Shown: in pieces, positions 1-11,428 of the stretch
How positions within the stretch are numbered: position 1 is the first letter of the stretch
How the letters are laid out: each line of letters opens with the position of its first letter
Source of the DNA: Limonium bicolor
Lineage: Eukaryota > Streptophyta > Magnoliopsida > Caryophyllales > Plumbaginaceae
Length of the DNA: 64,000 nucleotides
Assembly (NCBI GenBank): GCA_023374045.1
Contig: CM041776.1
Location: forward strand, 349,555,636 to 349,619,635
Direction of reading: 5' to 3'
The notes under the pieces: model-generated
Database searches by the model: none
Told to the model about the DNA's origin: nothing
The model's input: the letters and a program-made list of their open reading frames with translations, nothing else
Program-made: the position numbers and the translations under genes

Positions 1-1152
1 TTGATTGCGAAGAAGGGTAGCAATGTCGCGGGGTATATATACAGGAGAATAGTCGGTGGTGGGTGGGTTTGTGGTTGGGGAACTTCTTGAGTGAAGAATG
101 GTGTGGATTGTTCTGGAGTTCACTAATGGCAAAACGAACTGTATGTTGAAGCTGGAGTGCTGTTATGCCGAGGAAACGACAAGGTTCTGGATAGTTCAGC
201 TACAAGGTTCTGGATAGTTACACCGGTCTCTAACATTCTAGAATTTTTTTCTCAGTTAAAACTTTTTCATTAAGTACAAACTGTCATTAGTCCAGTATTA
301 GATCAAACCACACACCATCCAAAACCTTAAACCTGCTTAAAGAACCCAAAAGATGTGGAAACGATTTTTTCAAAAACATTACGTAACCGCATTATATCAC
401 CAAACCACTAAACTAACATCAACATCACCACCTACCCCATTTACAAAATCTATCAAACCTTTACAATCTGAACGAAGTGTACGCAGAAATATATATGTCC
501 TCAATTTTAAAAGCCAATATATATATACTCTTTTTTTCTTTGAGCAAAACATGCTTTTAGTTTCACTGTATTCGCTCTTGATTGTAGGATAGCCGTTAAA
601 GAAACAAAAAATGAAATGGAAAATTTATTAAAATATCAATTTAAAGTTTATTGATTTACAAATTATTTAAGTTTTTTATATGTATTAAGAGGCTAATTCG
701 GCCTCATCAAAAGTTTTAGTTTTATTTTGATGTGGTTGCAAACAAAGTAAAATAACAAATTAAAAACTAAGAAATTAATCTAGAAAATAGTAAAATCAAA
801 ATTTATGGGTTACAAAAATACCGGTCGCAGTAATATAGTGAATAACGAAGTAAGTGGATGTCGAATTGAGGGATTTGGAAAATAAGAAAGCCTAACCCTA
901 GAAAACTTAAAACTCAAGGGGTTGTTTGTTGTTGGAAATTTGAAATAAGCTAGAAGCAAGTAAATAAGAAGGTAAAAAAAAATGATTATGATATGGGTGT
1001 GGTGGAACTTCAGGGTCAAGTTATTTTTCACTGCATAGATTATGCAACATCTTCAAGTTAATTTGAGATATGGATCGACAAATTCTATAAATTATTTTTA
1101 GAACTAAATCCTATATCCTAAAAAAGCTCATCTACCAGAACATGCAATATCT
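1..1152. other. AT-rich intergenic sequence, no gene recognised
   Basis: No protein family, RNA gene or terminal repeat is recognisable here. The short ORFs at 353-592 (+) and 810-1031 (-) have low-complexity translations and no family resemblance. A TATA-like string near 34-41 is present but no transcript can be tied to it. Confidence 0.5.
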
Positions 1153-1399
1153 CACTAGTAGAAAGATCCCTATTTCAGTGGTTCAAAACCACCTATTTTG
1201 ACGGTTCTTAAACCGCCGAATTGAGGGACTCTGAGATAGGGGTAAGACCATATTTCGGTGGTTGTACAACCGTCAAACTAGACCACCTATTTCCGAGGTT
1301 TCTAATAACAACCATCGAAATAGGTGCGCGTCAAAAAAAAAAAACTCACCTATTTTGGCAGTTCCTTGCTAACAGCCTTCAAAATAGGTGGATATTTTT

Positions 1400-2235
1400 T
1401 CTACAGTTTCCAACCCTGTGTTCAATCTACTGGTTTGCAAGATGCAACAGTAGTTCCAGTGATTCATCTCTGTAGAGGTGCAAACATAAGATGAGAATGA
1501 ATAGAGGTGCAGAGCATGTATGTTTGTTGTTGGCTAGAGAGAAGAAGATAAGTTCGAGTATATTACTGGTTCTGGAATGAACTGTTTTCAGCCCGGTCTT
1601 CAATCTGGTGAGCGAGATGCAACAATTCTAGTGATTCATCTCTACAGAGGTGCAAACACAAGATGAGAATGAATGAAGGCGCAAGGCATGTATGTTCGTT
1701 GTTGACCAGAGATAAGAAGATAAGTTCGAGTATATTACCGGTTCCAGAATGAACTATCTTCAGTCCCGTTTTCAATCTGGTGAGCGAGATGCAACAGTTC
1801 CAGTGATTCATCTCTACAGAGGTGCAAACACAAGATGAGAACGAATAGAGGCACAAGGCATTTATGTTTGTTGTTAGCCAGAGATAAGAAGATAAGTTTG
1901 AGTATATTACCGTATCCAGAATGAACTGTCTTCAGCCCCATCTTCAATCTGTTTAGCGAGATGCAGCAGTTGTAGTGATTCATCTCTACAGAGGCGCATA
2001 TCATGTATGATCGTTGTTGGCCAGAGAGAAGAAGATAAGTTCGAGTATATTAAAGGTTTTGGAATGAATTATCTTCAGCCCTGTCTTCAATTTGGTGAGT
2101 GAGGTGCAACTGTTCGTTGTTGGCCAGAGAGAAAATATAAGTTTGAGTATACTACCGGTTATAGAATGAATTGTGTTCAGCACGTCTTCAATCTGATAAG
2201 CGAGATGCAGCATTTCTAGTGATATATCACTTCAG
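1400..2235 (-). repeat. Tandem array of ~173-bp exon-like units
   Basis: At least five recognisable units start near 1,567, 1,739, 1,912, 2,053 and 2,157, with a more degraded one near 1,400. Spacing is ~172, 173, 141 and 104 bp. Read on the minus strand each unit has an AG, then ~75 bp, then GGTAATATACTC, so it resembles a small exon between acceptor and donor sites. One frame encodes the recurring peptide LLHLAHQIED. The same peptide and the same GGTAATATACTC border occur in the plus-strand array at 49.88-50.55 kb. The ORFs reported here are read-throughs of the repeat and not independent genes. Confidence 0.75.
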
Positions 2236-2269
2236 AGGTGCAGACACAAGAAGAGAATGAAGAGAGGCG

Positions 2270-2520
2270 TAAACACAAGAAGAGAGGCAAAGGCGCTGAG
2301 CATGTAGGTTCGCCAGTTACTGTTGTGAAATTACCGTGATCAAAGATAATGAAGAGAATATTTTTGCCAGTTAGGGTTGAGAAATTATAGTGAGAGAAGA
2401 GAATGAAGAGAGGCGGAGGCGCATAACATGTACATTATTGCCAGTCAGGGTTGTCAAATTACAGTGAGCGAAGAGATGAAGAGAGACGGAGGCGCAGAGC
2501 ATGTATATGTTCGCCAGTTA
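2270..2520 (-). repeat. Short tandem repeat, ~90-100 bp unit
   Basis: Two to three imperfect units contain GAAGAGAGGCGGAGGCG, CATGTA and GCCAGT(C/T)AGGGTTG. On the minus strand they read as CTTCTCT...TCACTGTAATTT...CAACCCTAACTGGC. That resembles the short leader repeats at 48.79-49.6 kb, in the same relative order with respect to the ~173-bp array. Confidence 0.5.
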
Positions 2521-2677
2521 GGCCCCGACATTATATATAAAAAAAATCATATTTCGGTAGTTGTTACTAGGAATCGCTGAAATAGACTTTTTTAAAAAAC
2601 AATTATCGGGGCTTTATTCGGCGATTCTTTTTACAACCACCAAGATAGTGCTGAAATAGACGTTTTTTGTATTTGTG

Positions 2678-3088
2678 TCCAATCGAGATTCATGCAAAAC
2701 ACATGCATATGGATAAAGCAAGAGGAATTATATTGCATCAGAGGGAAAAGCTAGTCAATCCAAATTAGTTCTCCACATGGTAACATATTAATTTGATCTT
2801 CCTATTAATCACCAATCTGATCATAACAAGATTTGTGAAGTAATTTAGTGAACTCGTGAATTTATTGAAAAGTGCAAGGAATATAATAATCTGAAACAAA
2901 CCCTAAATATCTCAAATCAAACTTGTAGAAGTAATTGAAAAATCATCTCAAGCTACAAATTACCATCCCCTAGCTGAGCATGTTACAGAAAAGAACAAAC
3001 GAAGATAGAGGAGAGTTCACACTGATAAAGAAAACTCCTATGCTTGCTTTGCTATCCTGATCTGCAGAACGCCAAGCCTCGAGGTTGG
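2678..3088. other. Spacer, nothing recognised
   Basis: AT-rich sequence between the CACTA-like element and LTR A. No ORF with a family match, no RNA gene and no terminal repeats were seen. Confidence 0.5.
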
Positions 3089-4950
3089 TGTTAGCAAAAT
3101 AGATTAAACTATCTTGCGAACTAATAGGTAGTGAACCCAGTCATTGTAGTACAACAAAGTCGTATCCACAGAGACTTTGCAACTATCTAGTTAATTATAA
3201 GCTTAGTAAATGTGCAAGAAGATATATACAAAAGTGCATAAATGTAAATTGGGGGTTTTGAGGTTTTTGGTTTGATAATGGAGAAATAAAGAAAGGCAAT
3301 AAACACTAAACTTACTATCTAGGATAGATGTAGCCCGGGATGGATATTTGCACCCGTCCTCCCCTTACTACCGATTGTCGACCCTTGAACTTATAGCTAA
3401 ACAACGGAACACTTAATTAATTAGCAACCTAATCTAGGCCTACTAATCCTAATCAATTTAACCGGAACTTCTCAATCAGCTAAGCCCCGGGTCAATTGAT
3501 AACACTAAGCTTAAGTTCCCCTAAGTAGCAATGTAGTCCAATCTCAAAATCATCAAAATTAGAGTACACCGTTCTAGTCCTCAACAGTTTAGGTTTCTAT
3601 CTAAGAATATCATTTTGATAGAAATCCACACTAATGCTAAACTAATCGGCAACGTTAATCCAACCAATTTAGCAAATTGACAATTAGTTAAGCAAACCCT
3701 AAACAAATCCCCAAATCATGAGCAACAAGTTTAGAAGCCATAAACACTCAATAATTATCTTCATTAAGCATAAGGACTAAAATGGAGCATAAAAACAAGT
3801 TCAAGGTTCAACAATGGAGGTTTTAGGGATTTTAGGGCAAAATCCTCATCCCAAGCTACCAGGAAACTACGCAACCATTAAAGCACAAAAATGAGAGAAG
3901 GGAGAAGAATTAGCTATGGGATGTTGAAGAAGAGCTTCAATGGAGGTGAGCCTTCTCCTCCTTCCCTTATTTCTTCTTTCTTTCTTTCCTTTCTTCTTCT
4001 CCCCCCTCTTTTCTCTTCTCTTCTACCGTTTTTTGTGTTGTGGTAGAATACCTCTCTCTCCTCTCTTCTTCTGCTTTTAAAAATACAGATATGGGCGAAA
4101 TTTCGGCCCGACCGACCCACCTTGGGTCGGTCCCTGGGTCGGTCGGTTCCAGTAGGTTATGACCGACCCATCGTCTGGGTCGGCTGAACCCAGTAGTTGT
4201 CTGGGAAAAAGTCTGACCGACCCACCTCGGCAGGCTAGTCTTTAAAACGCTGTATATTTTTGTTTTAGCTCCGATTTTGGATCTGTTCGCGCCTACGCAT
4301 TTGTCTTTTCGTCTACTATTTTCTTCCTCCTGTTTCAGCAATAATTGCGTAAAACACCTACAAAACACAAAACTAGAAGAAAACTAGCTAGAGTGGAGAA
4401 ATGGGCATGAAAAATGTTGATAAAACATATGAAATACACCCCTAAGCATGCTCATTTGGACACTCATCAGTTGGAGGTGGTGGAGAACACTTTGACGGCT
4501 GCGCTAGGGTTCGTGTGTGTGGATTTGCTTCGAGAAATGAGTTGTTGTGATGTGGATGCCTTTCTCTACTAAATCCTTCATTCTTTATAAGTTAAATTCA
4601 AGACTCTCCGCTTGTTCATTGATGAATTATTTTAATTTCCTTCACGTTTGTGAAGTAAATAGAGACCTTTCAGTTCCCTGAACTTATTCTCTTCAATTAT
4701 TCCTCCATCAATAGCTACTAGAAGCCTCTGGAGATACCTACACATAGATAGAGATTTAAAGAACTTTAATTCATTTACTTCCTCTGCAAAATACTGAATT
4801 CCCCATATATCCATCATAAGTCATTTAAACATTAAAAATGTGTTTTCAGACAGTTTGTTTTAAAAATAGGAATGGTACAAAATCAGGGAAAAACAGTAAT
4901 AAATACAAGGGATTTTGATAGTATAAAGTAGGTAAATTTGTGGCCCATCA
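3089..4950 (-). repeat. LTR of Ty3/gypsy element A (minus orientation)
   Basis: The segment begins TGTTAGC and ends CCCATCA (TG...CA). A C-rich tract (antisense polypurine tract) and the antisense phrase TTGCTCGTCCTCAAGCA follow immediately, which is the arrangement next to the 3' LTR in Athila/Tat-like plant elements. The left part carries GTAGTACAACAAAGTCGTATCCACAG, matching LTR B (43,542-44,883) and the LTR end at 27.7 kb. Positions 4,100-4,230 hold a GGTCGGTC-type palindromic module also seen in LTR B. The second LTR was not found. The minus-strand ORFs at 3,914-4,368 lie inside the LTR and are not treated as genes. Confidence 0.7.
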
Positions 4951-6239
4951 AATCCCCCCCCCCCCCCACTTGTCTTTTGCTCGTCCTCAAGCACAAGTTC
5001 AAATCAAGCAAATAGGGTTCAACTAGAAGGGGAAAACACATAGAAAGATGCTGCAAGTTTTTCAAATCATAGGGTACTCAAGCTTTCAACTGTAATCTTT
5101 CAACACAAAATCCGAAGTCGTTCGAAAGAATAAGAACGAGTACAAAACCATAAGAACTCATTCTTTAACCTTGAGCCAACCACCATTGACTTTTTCTCAT
5201 TCCATTCGAACGACAAGGGGCACGGAGTAAAATCTTATAACATTATACTTTTCAGTGCCAAGTACTCATGACCATAAGAAAAGAGTTTATATTAACACCC
5301 AATCAAATGCATAATTACTTCAATTGAAGATCATTCATTTCGTCACCGCTAGACTTTTTTCTCCACCCCTATAGCGGGTTTGAGTCAACTATCATAAATT
5401 ATGAGAACTTAGGTAACTAACTATAAGACACCCTAAAAGACTTAATAATCGAGTGAATGATACCTATTTAGGATTAGATTTACCTTTCGGATCAGAGGAG
5501 TACCTTGCCTTTGTTCATTTTCCACCTTTCATTCAAATTCATTCACAGGCTTAAAGATAAAACAAAATTCAGATGGCTTATATTCTCAAACATATCAATA
5601 TCAATGAAAATAGACTTTCATTAAAATAATAACACCATAAATAGTTCAAATTTATGTAATTCACAATCTATCAACCTGCTAAGATTCCTCTTTAGCTTCC
5701 TTTCCGGTTACCACCACTTAACAAAAGTCAAACAAGTGCAAGAATAAAAAGCTCAAAAACAAGCTACGAAGGAGCCAATCATCCCCCACAATTAGACTAG
5801 AGCAATACCCTCATTGCGTAGAAAGAATTATACCATAAGGAGTATGTCATCCAAAGGATAAAATCAAACAAGGCAAAACTAAAAGAAGTATTGAAAAGTG
5901 CAAAGGCATAGAATGAAAAAAGTACTCCCATAGTTCGTGTAGAGTAAGTAGCTAGTGCTCCCCCCTCACTTGAGTTTAGCTATGTGAGAAATAGAAACGT
6001 TCCTAAGAATGAAAGTTTGTATAGCCAAAAGAACTCAAGTGAAACCTAAGACAAAGTCGTTAGCACAAAAATAAAGAGACAAGGCTCTTACAGTAAGCTT
6101 CATGACAACAAAGCAAAAATAAAGAAAATCTAAAATAAAAGAAACATAGAAAATAAAAGGAAATTAAAAGAAAATGATATAGAGTGGGTTGCCTCCCACC
6201 AAGCTGTCCAGATTTAGAGTCTCTGACTAAACTTACCCT
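4951..6239 (-). other. Gypsy A polypurine tract and 3' internal non-coding region
   Basis: A run of C residues at about 4,954-4,968 is the antisense polypurine tract abutting LTR A. The remainder, up to the pol end, is AT-rich and lacks a supported ORF. Near 6,185 the phrase GGGTTGCCTCCCACCAAGCTG corresponds to the post-pol motif found antisense at 56,034 in element B and in sense orientation at 9,330 in element C. Confidence 0.65.
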
Positions 6240-6663
6240 AAGTGGATTCAGGGAAGGCCGCCGCCGCAGCTAGCAACCGCTTGTCTCAACTTCCCTAATT
6301 TCGCTCGAACTCTCCATGATGATCGCTTTTTCTTCTTTGTTGGATTTATATCTCTTGAAACTGGAATATCCATAGATCTAAAACTACCTTTTAAGAAAGA
6401 CACTGTTTGAACAGGAAGGTGTGCATTGTCAGGACCAACGTACTTTTTCAGTTGGGCACCATTAACTTTAAATCCTTCAACATACTTATTTTCAAGCTCA
6501 TAGGCACCATAGGAAGCGACTTCAACAAATTTAAAAGGATATGCCCAATGAGATTTCAACTTCCCAGGTTAGAGTCACAACCTTGAGTTAAAGAGCAACA
6601 CCAAGCCTCCCACTTTAAAGTCTTTCTTTTGAATCATCTGATCATGAAGTTTCTTGGTGTTGA
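6240..6663 (-). pseudogene. Gypsy A pol, 3' end (integrase C-terminal region)
   Basis: On the minus strand the translation runs FKVGGLVLLFNSRL, then two in-frame stops, then PGKLKSHWAYPF and GAYELENKY...FKVNGAQLKKY. This is the end of plant Ty3/gypsy integrase (the [25 protein letters not shown] region). Two stops replace the usual Lys and Phe codons near 6,595-6,605, so the frame is dead. The rest of pol is missing: the sequence breaks at ~6,663, where a different short repeat begins. Confidence 0.75.
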
Positions 6664-6773
6664 AATACCCACATACCACATTGGGACATGAGCAATAATG
6701 TGAGTAGTTTATAAGGATACATATGGGTTGAATACAACAACAAGGCCTTGTACCTTTAAGCCTAAGTGAGCAT
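6664..6773 (+). repeat. Short dispersed repeat with snRNA-promoter-like motifs, copy 1
   Basis: About 110 bp are shared with 27,805-27,912. The matching stretch includes ATGTGAGTAGTTTATAAGG and ACAACAACAAG. An imperfect plant snRNA upstream sequence element (ATACCACATTG against RTCCCACATCG) is followed by TTTATAA. No known snRNA sequence follows. It sits exactly between gypsy A (minus) and gypsy C (plus). Confidence 0.55.
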
Positions 6774-9209
6774 CACGGTGGTCCCCAACGTCAAGGGTGA
6801 GTTGGTTCCTCAGAGAACCACGAATGGTTGGAGGGTGTGCATTGACTATAGAAAATTAACACCACCACCCATATGAACCATTTCCCTCTGCCCTTCATCG
6901 ACCAGATGCTTGAGAGGTTGGCCGGGCAAGACTACTACTGTTTCCTTGATGGCTACTCATGATACTTTCAGATACCCATTGCCCTAGAAGACCAAGAGAA
7001 AACTACTTTCACATGCTCGTATGAGACATTTGCATACAATCAGATGCTGTTTGGTCTATGTAACGCCCCAACCACCTTCCAGAGGTGTATGATGCCCATC
7101 TTCTCTGACTTTCTTGAGAAGAGCATCGGGAGTTCATGGATAACTTCTCTGTCTTTGGTCTCACCTTTGAGTCTTGTTTAGACAATCTGGATGCCATTCT
7201 TGCTCAGTGTGAGGAAACTAACCTTGTGCTTAATTGTGAGAAATTCCACTTCCTGGTTAGCGAAGGGATAATCCTCGGGCACAAGATTTCTTCAAGGGGT
7301 ATCAAAGTTGACCAGACCAAGGCCGAGGTCATTGAAAAAACTGCCACTGCCTACCTCAGTCAAGGACATCAGAAGTTTCCTTGGTCATGCCAGTTTCAAC
7401 AGAAGGTTTATCAAAGACTTCTTCAAGATTTCAAAGCCTCCGTGTGACCTCTTGTTTAAGGATACCAAGTTCAACTTCAACGAGGAGTGTATGTAAGCCT
7501 TCAACACCGTGAAAGAGTGTCTCATCTCGGCCCCCATTGTAGTGTCAACAGATTGGAACCTCCCATTTGAGATTATGTGAGATGCTATTGACTACGCAGT
7601 AGGGGCAACCTTGTGTCAGAAGGAGAAGATTTTGAGGACCATCTACTATGATAGCAGAACCCTTAATGAAGCTCAAAAGAATTATGCCATTACTGAGAAA
7701 GAGCTTCTAGTAGTGGTCTTTGCTTTGGATAAGTTCCGATCTTACCTTCTTGGGAGCAAAGTGATAGTCCACAAAGATCACTCGATTCCCAAGTATCTGT
7801 TCACTAAGGAGGATGCCAAACCCAAACTTCTCAGATGGATCCTCCTGCTGTAAGAATTCAAGATTGAAGTCAAAGATAAGCTAGGAGTGCAGAATGTAGT
7901 GGGTGACCACCTGTCTTGCATAGAGGCACAGATGATAGAGTGCCCAATAATGAATTCTTCCCAGAAGAGTATCTCTTCATGATTGGCCACACTAGTGATC
8001 CTTGGTATGCAAACATGTCAAACTATTTGGCACGGGGAGTAGTGCCTCATGAGATGACTTATCAGCAGAGGAAGCAGTTCTTCGTAGATGTGAAACACTA
8101 CTACTAGGAGGACCCCTTCCTTTTCAAGGTTTGTACAGATGGGATGGTTAGAAGGTGTGTGCCAAAAGTTGAAGTGCAAAATATCTTGAAGCATTGCCAC
8201 TCCCTTGAGGTTGGAAGACACCATGGGCCAGAATGGACCGCAGCTAAGATACTTCAATCAGGGTTCTTCTGGAAAACCATTCACAAGGATTGTCATGCCT
8301 ATGTTGCCTTCTATGACCAATGCCAGAGACTTGGCAACACCTCCAGAAAGCATGAGATGCCTCTAAATGTCATTATCAAGGTGGAACCCTTTGATCTTTG
8401 GGGCATTGACTTCATGGGCCCTTTTCTTACTTGAATCTTTTCACCTTGGTGGTAGTTGACTATGTCACCAAGTGGGTAGAAGCCATAGCATCCCCCACTA
8501 GTGATGCCAAGGTGGTGATTAAGTTCTTGAAAAGAACATCTTCATAAGGTTTGGAGTGCCACATGCTATAATCAGCTATGGTGGGTCTCACTTTTGTAAT
8601 AAGTAGTTCAAAGCTTTGATGGGAAAGTAAGGAGTGAGACACAAGGTAGCCTTACCTTACCATCCTCAAACCAATGGCCAAGCCGAAGTCACTAACCGAG
8701 AGCTGAAGTGGATCCTTTAGAAAACAGTAAATTCGTCAAGAAATGATTGGTCCCTAAACCTAGGTGATGCACTTTGGACATATAGGACAACTTATAAGAC
8801 TCTCATTGGCATGTCTCCATACTGACTTGTCTTTGGTAAAGCTTGTCATCTACCGGTGGAGTTAGTGCATAAATCATTCTAGGTAGTGAAAGCTTTTGAT
8901 CTGATGAGTGCAGCTGACAAGAGAAAATTTCAACTTACTGAGTTGGAGGAGTTTCGAGAGGAAGCATATGAGAACAACTGCATATATAAGGAAAAAGCCA
9001 AGAGGTGGCACGATAAGATGATCCTTAGGCAGGAGTTCCATGTAGGAGACTGGGTTCTACTTTACAATTCTAGGCTAAAGTTGTTCCCTGGTAAATTGAA
9101 ATCTTATTGGGTTGGACACTTCACCGTGTCAAATGTTACCCCATACAAATCAGTTGAGTTAAAGAATACTAAGGGGCAAACTTTCATGGTAAAGGGATTG
9201 AGACTGTAG
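6774..9209 (+). pseudogene. Gypsy C pol: reverse transcriptase, RNase H, integrase
   Basis: Domains follow the Ty3/gypsy order. Reverse transcriptase begins with VPQRTTNGWRVCIDYRKL-like sequence (6,800-6,860), then HFPLPFIDQMLERLAG, FGLCNAPTTFQRC, and FMDNFSVFG at ~7,134, where the family has FMDDFSVFG. RT ends with [18 protein letters not shown]. RNase H (~7,560-7,860) has the YYDSRTLNEAQKNYAITEKELL motif. Integrase (7,900-8,900) shows the HHCC region, WGIDFMGPF and a decayed core. The C-terminal region at 8,886-9,209 includes [18 protein letters not shown]. Several stops and frameshifts, together with the Asp-to-Asn change in the catalytic box, make it non-functional. The clade (Athila/Tat) is inferred from motif style. 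Confidence 0.85.
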
Positions 9210-9690
9210 CATTATATGGGAGACAACCTTGAGAAGGTCGAAGCTCGTGCCATCATCCTACAAGACCCTCAGGTTTGATGTGTGCTTAAACGGTCTAGCC
9301 AAAGACGTTAAACAAAGGAACCTTTCCAGGAGGCATCCTGGATTTCGTTTCATTTCTTGTCAACTATTTTAAATTTCTGTAGTTTAGCAATCGCACAATC
9401 ATTTCTTGCAAAACTCGCCATGAAATCATGCACTACACTCATGTACAAGTAGGCATGCGGCCCGGACTTCTTTCTCGGTTGCAGTAGCCACTAAGTCACG
9501 TGGCAAGTAACTCACGCATGCATGCAAGCATGTCCATGTGAGCATGCAAGTATGTTGCTAATGAAGAGCTCGCAACAACCAAAAAGACATACCGCATGCA
9601 GCATCCATAATCACGTACATGGAATTATTCACGTAACATTCCAGCAGCATGCATGTAAAATTCCCTAGTCATGCAGGCAATGGATGTGAG
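9210..9690 (+). other. Gypsy C post-pol non-coding region
   Basis: It contains GGTCTAGCCAAAGACGTTAA followed by AGGAGGCATCCTGG, a motif that directly follows pol in this retrotransposon group; its reverse complement lies at ~56,035-56,085 in element B. The rest holds repeated CATGCA/GCATGC words. The last eight bases (9,683-9,690, GATGTGAG) are the left target duplication of the hAT insertion. Confidence 0.6.
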
Positions 9691-10201
9691 CGGTGGCGGA
9701 CCCAGGATTTCAACATGGGGGGCAAAATAATGCGGGGAGGCAAAATAATAAATATATTTTCAATATATGAAACATAAAGTTTAATGTATATTAATTAATT
9801 TAAGTACACAAACACAATATACAAAAAATTACAATTGTCCCCTCCGAGTTTTCATATTCTGAAAATGATCAATGATAACATCATCAGAAACTTGTAAAAA
9901 TATATCTTTTTCAATGAACGTGACTAAACAATCATTCAAAAATTGATCACCAATGTTGTTACGTAGCTGGCTCTTCACGAAAGTCATTGCAGAAAATCCT
10001 CTTTCAACACTTGTTGTCGCAACGGGAAGAACCAACACTAACTTTAATAGCTTATATACATCTGAATATATAAGATGCTTAGAAGTCTCCACCAACTTCA
10101 TTGAAAGCTGACCAAGATCTTTTAGGTTTGAAAACCTAATATCTTCTCGCATATCAACGATGAAGTTATCAAACTGATACTCAAAGTTGAGCAATTCAAA
10201 G

Positions 10202-10204
10202 ATT
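10202..10204. repeat. Left 3-bp target duplication (ATT) of the CACTA element
   Basis: ATT precedes CACTAC here and follows GTAGTG at 13,857-13,859. Removing the element and one ATT gives CAAAGATTGTAAAG, which matches CAAAGCTTGTAAAG in copies L2 to L4. Confidence 0.9.
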
Positions 10205-11428
10205 CACTACAAAAAAAATGCCATTTACTAACACACAAATTTACTGACAGAAATTTTAGTGTTAGAAAAATCGATTTATAGTAACACATAGCATATGTTA
10301 GTAAAAGTCAATAACTTTTAGTAACATATAACTAATTAAGTCACTATATATAACACCTTTACTAACAGATTTTTAACTAGTGTGAGTAAACTTTAATACT
10401 TATACTCACACACAATAGAAATGTGTCAGTGTATATACTAGCAAGCAATTAACTCTACTAACACATCACTGGAAAAAAACCGTCGTTCTATCTTCTTCAC
10501 TTTCCCACGACTTCAAATTTTTTTCCCCTCCGGATATGTCCCGCTAAACCCAAATTGTGCTCGCGCCTCAAGTTTTGCCGATTCTTTTCATCTTCAACAT
10601 TCTTCCACCAGTTTCTCTTCGACATTCAAAGCGTCGCACCAGCCAGCTCTTGAATGAATGCAATCTCACAGCGGAAAGGCTCAGGTGCTATTTACTCTTC
10701 AAATTTGTCAGGTCATTCGATTTCTCTTACCCTTTAGTGTGATTTATTTGTTTCTTCCCAGTAGTACTACTTTTGATTTGATTGCGATTTTGTGTGAGCG
10801 TATATGTACTAGATTACTAAGCAGATAGTGTTCAATTTCTTTGTAAAGTTAACCGGCAATTTTTCATGGTTTTATTGGGATTTCCTGTTTTCAATCCATG
10901 AGATTGGTTTCCCGCATATCATTTTAGATTGCTCTGTTGCTATTGAGCAATTTGAATAGCTCTAGCTCACCCTTTCCTAAAAAAATTAATTTGATATAAA
11001 AAACGACATGGAACAGCAGCAGGATCTATTATCTTCTTCCTATGGAGTGCTTCTTCAATCAGACAATATTTTCGTACTGCAAATCGTGGGGAGGAAATAT
11101 GTTATGGGAGTGAACGTGAGAAATTGAATAGTAAAAAAATATGAATTTTGTATGTGCGATGTGATTATTTGAGTTGTTAATGAGCTGTCTTGTTTAGTGC
11201 ACTCTAAGTGTTTGTTAAAATGACCAAGTGAAACAGTACATATTGCTGGATAAATAGAATGTTTAGGTTAGTCTTCAGAGCTTAAGATGACAACTCATGA
11301 GCTGACCTACAATACAATTCATTCATGAAAATATTCATATCAGCACTGCTTTACTTCATGGTGTTATTCTAACTGTTAGCAAAGAGGGACTATTTTTTTC
11401 TTCATTCCTCTTACTTTATCTTCTTTGA

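Larger units (their letters stand above)
1153..2677. mobile_element. CACTA-like non-autonomous element carrying a tandem repeat
   Basis: The left end reads CACTAGTAGAAA, the typical start of En/Spm (CACTA) elements. It is followed by short subterminal motifs of the type TATTTCGGTGGTT and AAATAGGTGG in both orientations. The same motifs recur at 2,550-2,660 near the right end, which finishes in a degraded TTTTTTGTATTTGTG. The flanking trinucleotides (TCT/TCC) are not a clean 3-bp duplication. No transposase ORF is present. Most of the interior is a tandem array whose units resemble the leader of the hAT element at 46.6-53.9 kb, so the element looks like a carrier of captured sequence. The superfamily call is from family knowledge; the right boundary is uncertain. 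Confidence 0.45.
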
